Origin: Gammaproteobacteria bacterium
GTDB lineage: Bacteria > Pseudomonadota > Gammaproteobacteria > UBA6429 > Thiohalophilaceae
Assembly (NCBI GenBank): GCA_024641445.1
Contig: JAHEDA010000116.1
Location: forward strand, 1 to 7,360
DNA: 7,360 bases
Reading direction: 5' to 3'
The notes under the pieces are model-generated. The model did not search any database, was not told the origin of the DNA, and saw only the letters and a program-made list of their open reading frames with translations. Positions 1 to 4,991 of the stretch are shown here, piece after piece. The position numbers were made by a program, and so were the translations under genes. Each line of letters opens with the position of its first letter. The first letter of the stretch is position 1.

Positions 1-196
1 GGGCATTTGTATACATTTGGCCGGATTTTAACCTGTTGATTTTAAATCGTAAATAAATGATTTGATAGAGACAGCCGCAAGCCTGTGGGGGAACCTTGCT
101 TATCGGGGTAGTTGACCGCACTAAAGTAGTGGTGGGGAATGTCGATAGTTTCCGCAGTGATGCAAATACTACTAGCGTAAAGAAGGTGGCTCGGTC
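1..196 (+). promoter_or_regulatory. Non-coding leader upstream of the Sel1 gene, possibly structured
   Basis: No convincing coding region is visible here. The first 60 bases are AT-rich and could hold a promoter; TTGATT at 36-41 is a possible -35 element but has no good -10 partner. Bases 70-180 are G-rich and contain several short complementary arms. GCAAG (77-81) can pair with CTTGC (95-99), and AGTAGT (125-130) with ACTACT (168-173). The second pair encloses GGAA/TTCC (136-139/150-153) and a GCA-GTGA-TGC mini-hairpin (154-163) with a GNRA-type loop. This could be a folded 5' untranslated region, but the helices are short and no known riboswitch class could be assigned. AGGTGG at 184-189, seven bases before the ATG at 197, is a good ribosome binding site. 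Confidence 0.3.
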
Positions 197-979
197 ATGC
201 GGGTGGCAGCATTAGTAAGGCAGGCCTCCTTATCCCCATTTATCCGTGGGGGCCGGGCGGTATTGACCCTGATGTTTACCTTGGCGTTGCCATCTATGGC
301 GTGGGCGGGGGTTTCAAGCGCATTCCACGAACAGTATGTTGACCGTGAACTCTTGCAGTTGAGTAAGCAGGACGAGCAGGCACTAACCCCATTTCAGCTT
401 GGATTATTGGCCTTTGAGGCAAACCAATACGGCCGTGCCTTGGAGTATTGGTTACCGATGGCGGAGGCGGGGTATGATGACGCGCAGTTTTACATAGGCG
501 TGATGTTTGAAGGGGGCTATGGCGTACAGGCCTCGCCCGAGATCGCAGTGCACTGGTATGAAGAGGCGGCCAATCTTGGCAATATGCATGCGCAACACAG
601 CCTGGCCGTGGCCTATGCCAAGGGGACAGGGGTGGAGCAGGATATACAAAAGGCGGTGTACTGGTGGGGTCGCGCTGCCACCCAGGGCAATGCCGATGCC
701 CAGTATAATCTTGGAATTGTTTATGCCACGGGTAAAGACGGGGTAAAAGCTGACATAACTCAAGCCGAAAAGTGGTGGCGTCTGGCAGCGGTCAAGGGTG
801 ACGCAATGGCGCAATATAATCTCGGCGCGCTCTATGTGAATACTTCGAGTGATAATGTTCGGTATTGTGAAGCAGAGCAGTGGTGGCGGCGCTCAGCCGA
901 GGGTGGATTTGCACAGGCCGACCATGCCCTACAGGTACTGCGTGCACGTTCGGATTTTAACAAGTGTAGCGGCCACTAG
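197..979 (+). CDS. Secreted Sel1-like repeat (SLR/TPR-like) protein
   Basis: The 260-residue product begins with an export signal: a long basic N-region (Arg at 2, 8, 17 and 20), a hydrophobic core at about 21-33, and an AWA motif predicting cleavage after Ala37. The rest is a run of Sel1-like repeats. One degenerate unit covers about 66-94, and clearer units cover about 95-130, 131-166, 167-203 and 204-243, with the usual pattern of AQYNLG, a Tyr-Gly/Val turn, A..W(W/Y)..AA and G. Such alpha/alpha solenoids act as protein-binding scaffolds, often in the envelope, and carry no catalytic residues. Cys224 and Cys256 near the end could form a disulfide after export. AGGTGG at 184-189 supports the ATG at 197. 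The gene sits 38 bp upstream of a secreted rhodanese and probably shares its transcript. The repeat family is clear; the partner and exact role are unknown. Confidence 0.9.
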   Translation: MRVAALVRQASLSPFIRGGRAVLTLMFTLALPSMAWAGVSSAFHEQYVDRELLQLSKQDEQALTPFQLGLLAFEANQYGRALEYWLPMAEAGYDDAQFYIGVMFEGGYGVQASPEIAVHWYEEAANLGNMHAQHSLAVAYAKGTGVEQDIQKAVYWWGRAATQGNADAQYNLGIVYATGKDGVKADITQAEKWWRLAAVKGDAMAQYNLGALYVNTSSDNVRYCEAEQWWRRSAEGGFAQADHALQVLRARSDFNKCSGH

Positions 980-986
980 GCCGCTA
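967..986 (+). other. Perfect hairpin over the Sel1 gene stop codon
   Basis: TAGCGGCC (967-974) and GGCCGCTA (979-986) form a perfect 8-bp stem around the loop ACTA. The TAG stop codon (977-979) lies in the loop and the first base of the 3' arm. No T tract follows, so this is not a classical intrinsic terminator. It lies 15 bases before the rhodanese ribosome binding site. It may stabilise or process the mRNA, or adjust expression between the two genes; the function is inferred. Confidence 0.5.
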
Positions 987-1017
987 ACTTCAAACATCTC
1001 CAGGAGAGACAAAGTTT

Positions 1018-1848
1018 ATGTGGCAACGATTACTGCTTGTGCTTGGACTTATTGTTTCGGGTGTAAGCCCCCTTATTGTGCAGGCGGCAGATGGAAAGGC
1101 GGCGCCGGTCGAATTTCCAGGACGTGCGCTTTATCCTGCGGTACCGTACATCGAACTCGATGACTTTTATAAGAAGTATAATGAAGTCCTTATCGTTGAT
1201 GCGCGATCGGCGTATGAATACAAGGTCATTCATATCAAAAATGCCCTGAATATTCCGGTTGACGATGATGGTTTCGTTGAAAAAATAGAGGAGTTACGCA
1301 AGAAGAATAGCAACAAGCAGATTGTGATGTATTGCAATGGTAAGACGTGTATGAAGTCATACAAGGCCGTCTCTGTATGCCGACAACACAATATCGCCAA
1401 TGTGGTGGCATACGACAGTGGCATTTTTGATTGGGCCAAGAAGTACCCTTCCGATTCCGTCCTCCTTGGAAAATCTCCAGTGGACCCCAGGAAGATCATT
1501 GGTAAGGAAGAATTAAAACGTCACATGATTTCGGTTGAGGAGTTTGAGGTACAGGCATCCAGTGGTAAGGCTATTGTCCTGGATATGCGTGATCGCCTCC
1601 AACGTGAAGGTCTGGGAATCTTTATTGGAGTTGAAAATGAGGTCCAGGTCGATGATACGGCGACGCTTGGAAAATATATTGATAAGGCCAGGCGAGAGAA
1701 GAAGACGCTGTTGATTTATGATGCAACTGGAAAACAGGTCGAGTGGGTACAGTACTATCTCGAAGAAAAGGGATTAAAAGATTACAAATTCATGGAGGGC
1801 GGGGTTGAGGCCTATTTTAAGGTTTTGCGCAAGGAGTTCGTTCGCTAA
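1018..1848 (+). CDS. Secreted two-domain rhodanese (sulfurtransferase-like)
   Basis: The 276-residue product has a signal peptide (WQR, hydrophobic 5-20, cleavage likely after VQA at 21-23), so it should act in the periplasm. The first rhodanese domain (about 42-145) has the DAR motif at 61-63 and an active-site loop CNGKTC at 106-111. Cys106 is the expected persulfide-carrying cysteine. The loop's last position, often Arg in the family, is a second cysteine, Cys111. The second domain (about 157-275) keeps the fold signature DMRD (189-192), but its loop reads DATGKQ (235-240), with Asp235 in place of the catalytic Cys, so it is probably inactive. Classical thiosulfate sulfurtransferases have the reverse order, with the active domain C-terminal. 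AGGAGAG at 1002-1008, nine bases before the ATG, is a strong ribosome binding site. The sulfur donor and acceptor cannot be told from sequence; sulfane-sulfur or cyanide handling, or binding without catalysis, are possible. Confidence 0.88.
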   Translation: MWQRLLLVLGLIVSGVSPLIVQAADGKAAPVEFPGRALYPAVPYIELDDFYKKYNEVLIVDARSAYEYKVIHIKNALNIPVDDDGFVEKIEELRKKNSNKQIVMYCNGKTCMKSYKAVSVCRQHNIANVVAYDSGIFDWAKKYPSDSVLLGKSPVDPRKIIGKEELKRHMISVEEFEVQASSGKAIVLDMRDRLQREGLGIFIGVENEVQVDDTATLGKYIDKARREKKTLLIYDATGKQVEWVQYYLEEKGLKDYKFMEGGVEAYFKVLRKEFVR

Positions 1849-1866
1849 GTGCTATACACAAGATTC

Positions 1867-1897
1867 AAAAAAAGGCCGTCCCAGGACGGCCTTTTTT
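1867..1897. terminator. Bidirectional rho-independent terminator
   Basis: Seven A residues (1867-1873), GGCCGTCC (1874-1881), a CA centre, GGACGGCC (1884-1891) and six T residues (1892-1897) form a near-symmetrical GC-rich hairpin flanked by A and T tracts. It therefore has a U tract when read from either side. It lies 18 bp after the rhodanese stop and 8 bp after the stop of the minus-strand 144-residue gene, so it serves both converging transcripts. Confidence 0.93.
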
Positions 1898-1905
1898 GCG
1901 AGTGA

Positions 1906-2340
1906 TTACTCATTATCTTTGGTCTTGTCCGGGTTCTTAAAACTGAGAATGCTGGCGTTTTGCACCTCACTACCCTCTTCTAACAATTCACCCAACATCA
2001 GCTCCATGGCCTCAATGGTGCGTGTGCGAACCATCCCCGCAGCGGCATGGTAGTTACGGATAGTGCAGACAATCGGCTCATGCAGATTACTACGGTGGTG
2101 AGTCTTGAAGTCACACCAGGCGGTGACAGGGATATCGTTGAGGACCCGGTCTACGATAATCCAGGCGTCCTTTTGCAGGATCAGGTCCAGGTGTTTGAGC
2201 TTGGGAATCTGGAGCCGTATCTCATTGCCCAGGCGCTTGAGGGCGACCTGCACATGGTTATAGTGCACGGCGCTAACAGTGCTGGACCACGAACCAAGCT
2301 CCGGTACCTCACTCAGGCGCGTGTACATGACATATACCAA
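1906..2340 (-). CDS. Hypothetical protein, 144 residues, family not recognised
   Basis: I do not recognise this protein. The longest form starts at a TTG (2340); an ATG at 2328-2326 would give a 140-residue form starting MYTRLSEV. Neither has a clear ribosome binding site, so the start is uncertain. There is no convincing signal peptide or transmembrane segment. A mixed alpha/beta middle leads to a Cys/His-rich stretch with Cys76, His81, His82, His87, Cys92 and His98, then a helical part (about 104-122) and a charged tail ending KTKDNE. The Cys/His spacing could bind a metal, but this is speculation. The gene is the last in a minus-strand series, 78 bp after the YqhA-type gene, and its TAA lies 8 bp from a strong terminator, which supports its being real and translated from this strand. 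It could be an accessory protein for the transporter or membrane protein upstream; no function is assigned. Confidence 0.68.
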   Translation of the reverse strand: MVYVMYTRLSEVPELGSWSSTVSAVHYNHVQVALKRLGNEIRLQIPKLKHLDLILQKDAWIIVDRVLNDIPVTAWCDFKTHHRSNLHEPIVCTIRNYHAAAGMVRTRTIEAMELMLGELLEEGSEVQNASILSFKNPDKTKDNE

Positions 2341-2418
2341 AAGGGCTGCATAACTGAAAGATTAGCAAACTCTCGGCGATAAGCCAGTCCCTCTCGACGG
2401 GCCTGTTTGGGTCAGAAA

Positions 2419-2988
2419 TCAATCGTGATAAATCTTGCCGTGGGTCTCCAGCAAGGTCTTACTCATAATCCGGTCTGTTATTGCCATGGCAATGGCCGAC
2501 AAGAGGAAGGTAATGTGGATAATGACCTGCCACTTGATAGTGGTCTCTGACATATTGGCGGCATTGATAAAGGTCTTTAGCAAATGTATGGACGAAATAC
2601 CGATGAGTGCCATGGAGAGCTTGATCTTCATTGTTGTCGCATTCACATGCGATAGCCACTGCGGCTGATCCGGATGCTCACGCAGGTTCAGGCGTGAGAC
2701 GAAGGTTTCGTAGCCGCCGACTATCACCATGATGAGCAGGTTTGCGATCATCACGACGTCAATCAGACCGAGTACGATTAGCATAATCTGGGTCTCGCCG
2801 ATCCTGGATGCCTCGGCTACAAGATGGTAGAGCTCCATCATGAACTGATAGACATACACACCTTGCGCGAGAATCAAGCCAAGATAGAGCGGTGCCTGGA
2901 GCCAACGACTCCAGAAGATCATCTGGGCCAGAAATGTTAGTGATGGATTGCGGTGATACTCGTGGATCTTGGAATCGGGTTGGCTCAT
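2419..2988 (-). CDS. UPF0114 / YqhA-family inner-membrane protein
   Basis: The 189-residue product resembles the UPF0114 family (E. coli YqhA type, TIGR00645), small integral membrane proteins of unknown function. Hydrophobic segments lie at about 31-51, 67-91, 122-142 and 153-172. The stretch GLIDVVMIANLLIMVIVGGYE (74-94), followed by FVSRL, is the most family-like part, as is the pattern TMKIKLSMALIGISSI (119-134). The ATG at 2988 is preferred over a longer open frame reaching 3135, because the extra 49 residues would overlap sulP by 55 bp and cross an intergenic hairpin, and family members begin near here. The ribosome binding site is weak (AGG at 3003-3001, twelve bases before the ATG). 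The gene lies 92 bp downstream of sulP on the same strand and may be co-transcribed at a reduced level. The family call is fairly secure; the function is unknown. Confidence 0.85.
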   Translation of the reverse strand: MSQPDSKIHEYHRNPSLTFLAQMIFWSRWLQAPLYLGLILAQGVYVYQFMMELYHLVAEASRIGETQIMLIVLGLIDVVMIANLLIMVIVGGYETFVSRLNLREHPDQPQWLSHVNATTMKIKLSMALIGISSIHLLKTFINAANMSETTIKWQVIIHITFLLSAIAMAITDRIMSKTLLETHGKIYHD

Positions 2989-3041
2989 GTTGCAATCAAA
3001 CCTGTGAAATGAAATGTTGTTTTGTAAATGTTGATATTGTA

Positions 3042-3072
3042 ACAGGGCTGGCAGCGACGTCGCCAACCCTGT
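3042..3072 (-). other. Intergenic hairpin between sulP and the YqhA-type gene
   Basis: The arms 3042-3052 and 3062-3072 form an 11-bp stem around a 9-base loop. On the minus-strand transcript all positions pair, with one U-G wobble; on the plus strand that position would be a C-A mismatch, so the structure favours minus-strand RNA. It begins 8 bases after the sulP stop codon. The bases that follow (TTACAATATC) are not a proper U tract, so it is more likely a leaky terminator, an RNA-stabilising 3' end or a processing site than a full terminator. Confidence 0.45.
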
Positions 3073-3080
3073 GCGTTTTG

Positions 3081-4826
3081 TTAGCTGAGTTGGGCCTGGC
3101 ACTCCTTGAAGATACGTGCTGTACAGTTGCTGCACTTGCTCTCATTCAGTTGTGTGTAGATATCTGCAATGGCCTCGGTCTTCGTCTCATAAAAGTGATC
3201 CTCGCCGATCTCCTTTAGCACATGGCCCTTGCGCAGGAAGTCACAGACCTTGCGCTTGTTGTTGCAGAAGTAGAGACCGCCACCCTTGCTCTTGAGTCGG
3301 CTGGCCTCCTGGATCAGGATCTCTGCACCCGCAAGGTCGATAAAGTTGATGCCCTTGGCATCGATCAGAATGTGCTGGATATTCTCATCATCACTGATCT
3401 TGTTGAGCTTGTTCTGAATATAATTGACCGAGCCAAAATAAATCGACATATCGATACGGATCATCTTCAGTTGCGGGCACTGCTTGAGGGTCTTGTTGTG
3501 CAGTACATTGCTGAGGGTATGCTTGGGTGTCGCGGGGTCGGGTGCCAGCACCACGATATCTGGAGTCGATGTACGGCTTAAGAAGATCACCAGCGACAGA
3601 ATCACACCAAGATAGATGGCAAACTCAAGTTCGAGGAACAGGGTTGCAAAGAATGTGACTAGCAAAATAGACGTCTCGGATCGGCTTACTTGCAGGATCT
3701 TCTGAATATGGTGGAAGTCCACCAGGCGGTACGCTACATAAAGAATTACGCCACCCATGGCGGCAATAGGGAGATAGGCCATCAGCGGGGCAATCAACAG
3801 GATGATTAACATCAGGGTGATGGCGGCAAATATCGCCGACAGTGGTGTCTTGGCACCCGACGCGTAGTTGATACCCGAACGGGTAAAGGAACCGGAGCCG
3901 GCATAGCTGGAGAAGAAGCTACCAACAATGTTGGACAGGCCCTGGCCGATGAATTCCTGATTACCGTCGATACGCTGGTGTGACTTGGCGGCGATAGAGC
4001 GTGAAATGGAGACGGCCTCGATCAACCCCAACAAGGCCACGGCAAACCCCTCCGTCGCGAGTTCACGCAGTGAATCGAAAGAGAAGTTGGGGGCCGAGAA
4101 CGGTGGTAAATGGGCGGGGATTGCGCCTACCATCTTGAGTCCGTGCGACTCACCACCGAGGAGTAGGGCGAGAAAACCACCTACTACCATGCCGAGTAAG
4201 AGATTGGGCAGGCTCGGGTAATAGCGCTTGACCAAAATGGTGACGGCCAGCGTGGTCATGGCCACGGCAAAGACGAAATAGTTGACCTTATCCAGTGAGC
4301 TGAAGATTTCCATCCAGACAGTCGCAAAGGAATGTCCGCTTGGGATGCTGATTCCCAAGACATGTTTGAGCTGGCTGGTGGCGATGAGCACGGCGGCACC
4401 CGCCGTAAAACCTATGACCACGGTGTGCGACACAAAGTTAACCAGGGTACCCAGGCGGGCGATGCCGAAGGCGAATTGATAGAGACCCGCGAGCAGGGTG
4501 AGGGTCAGGGCCATGGAGATGAACTGCTCAGAGCCTGGGGTTGCGTATCGGCTGACGGCGGCAAAGATAACGATGGAGATCGCCGTGGTTGGGCCTGAGA
4601 TCAGGTGCCGGGAAGAGCCGAACAGTGCCGCGATAATCGGGGTAACCATCGCCGTGTAGAGACCGTATTCCGGTGGCAGACCGGCGATGGTGGCAAATGC
4701 CACGCCCTGTGGCAGTACGATGACGGCGCCAGTGAAGCCCGCCATCAGGTCGGCGTGCAGGGTCTCGCGATTTACGCTGGGCCACCAGTTGAGAAAGGGG
4801 AAAATTTTGGCAAGCATTGTATTCAT
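3081..4826 (-). CDS. SulP/SLC26-family anion transporter with STAS domain
   Basis: This 581-residue inner-membrane protein has the full SulP plan: a membrane domain (about 20-415) followed by a cytoplasmic STAS domain (about 450-560). Family landmarks are PPEYGLYTAM (51-60), SGPTTA in TM3 (77-82), GLIEAVSISRS in TM8 (267-277) and GSGSFTRSGINYASGAKTPLS (310-330). Substrates in this family include sulfate, bicarbonate and other anions. Its position next to cbbO favours inorganic carbon uptake, but this is inference. Glu270 matches, by my alignment, the acidic TM8 residue linked to proton coupling in some homologues; BicA has Asp there. After the STAS domain is a short tail with Cys565, Cys568 and Cys576, and Cys521 and Cys528 lie inside the STAS region. 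GAGAAG at 4839-4834, seven bases before the ATG, supports the start. The family is certain; the substrate is not. Confidence 0.95.
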   Translation of the reverse strand: MNTMLAKIFPFLNWWPSVNRETLHADLMAGFTGAVIVLPQGVAFATIAGLPPEYGLYTAMVTPIIAALFGSSRHLISGPTTAISIVIFAAVSRYATPGSEQFISMALTLTLLAGLYQFAFGIARLGTLVNFVSHTVVIGFTAGAAVLIATSQLKHVLGISIPSGHSFATVWMEIFSSLDKVNYFVFAVAMTTLAVTILVKRYYPSLPNLLLGMVVGGFLALLLGGESHGLKMVGAIPAHLPPFSAPNFSFDSLRELATEGFAVALLGLIEAVSISRSIAAKSHQRIDGNQEFIGQGLSNIVGSFFSSYAGSGSFTRSGINYASGAKTPLSAIFAAITLMLIILLIAPLMAYLPIAAMGGVILYVAYRLVDFHHIQKILQVSRSETSILLVTFFATLFLELEFAIYLGVILSLVIFLSRTSTPDIVVLAPDPATPKHTLSNVLHNKTLKQCPQLKMIRIDMSIYFGSVNYIQNKLNKISDDENIQHILIDAKGINFIDLAGAEILIQEASRLKSKGGGLYFCNNKRKVCDFLRKGHVLKEIGEDHFYETKTEAIADIYTQLNESKCSNCTARIFKECQAQLS

Positions 4827-4861
4827 TATCGGTCTTCTCGGTAGTAAGTAGTCATCCGGGC

Positions 4862-4867
4862 ATTATA
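4862..4867 (-). promoter_or_regulatory. Probable -10 box of the sulP promoter
   Basis: On the minus strand this reads TATAAT, an exact sigma-70 -10 hexamer, 35 bp upstream of the sulP ATG. It would give a start near 4855 and a leader of about 29 bases. No good -35 hexamer lies at 15-18 bp spacing (the best windows read CCCAAT or CCAATT), and there is no TGn extension. This suggests an activator-dependent promoter and fits the inverted repeat just upstream. Confidence 0.5.
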
Positions 4868-4896
4868 AAGAATAACGGGGTCGAATTGGGTGGAGA

Positions 4897-4917
4897 TCAC
4901 CATCCAAGTGATGGTGA
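4897..4917. promoter_or_regulatory. Inverted repeat upstream of sulP, candidate operator
   Basis: TCACCATC (4897-4904) and GATGGTGA (4910-4917) form a perfect 8-bp inverted repeat around the spacer CAAGT. Its centre lies about 50 bp upstream of the transcription start predicted from the TATAAT box, a usual place for an activator site. There is no T tract on either side, so it is a poor terminator. It could bind a dimeric regulator of sulP; which one cannot be told from sequence. Confidence 0.4.
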
Positions 4918-4958
4918 CGCGGCAGATAGTGTTATTTTGCCTCCGTTGCTGGCTAAAC

Positions 4959-4975
4959 CCGCCTGTTCACAGCGG
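4959..4975 (-). terminator. Weak candidate terminator after cbbO
   Basis: On the minus strand, sixteen bases after the cbbO stop, CCGCTG and CAGGCGG can pair around a TGAA loop with one bulged base, followed by only a short GTTTAG. AAAAG precedes the stem. The position suits the 3' end of cbbO, but the short stem and poor U tract make it weak. It may let some transcription run on into sulP. Confidence 0.3.
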
Positions 4976-4991
4976 CTTTTAACCGGATGGC

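Noticed and set aside
70..120. Cyclic-di-GMP-I (GEMM) riboswitch in the leader
   Set aside because: There is a loose resemblance (GCAAGCC, GGTAGTTGACCG), but the conserved GGGACGCAAAGCC-type core and tetraloop receptor are not present in the right order.
87..137. G-quadruplex in the leader
   Set aside because: Only three runs of three or more G are present (87-91, 105-108, 134-137), so a three-tier quadruplex lacks its fourth run.
849..1163. A 104-codon plus-strand open frame spanning the Sel1-rhodanese junction
   Set aside because: It overlaps two well-supported genes out of frame and gives a Cys/Arg-rich translation with no domain.
2047..2382. A 111-codon plus-strand open frame opposite the 144-residue gene
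   Set aside because: It has no clear ribosome binding site and lies downstream of a strong terminator. The minus-strand reading sits in a co-directional series and ends beside that terminator.
2989..3135. 49-residue N-terminal extension of the YqhA-type protein
   Set aside because: It would overlap sulP and run through the intergenic hairpin, and the extra residues look unlike a membrane protein N-terminus. The ATG at 2988 gives a family-like start.
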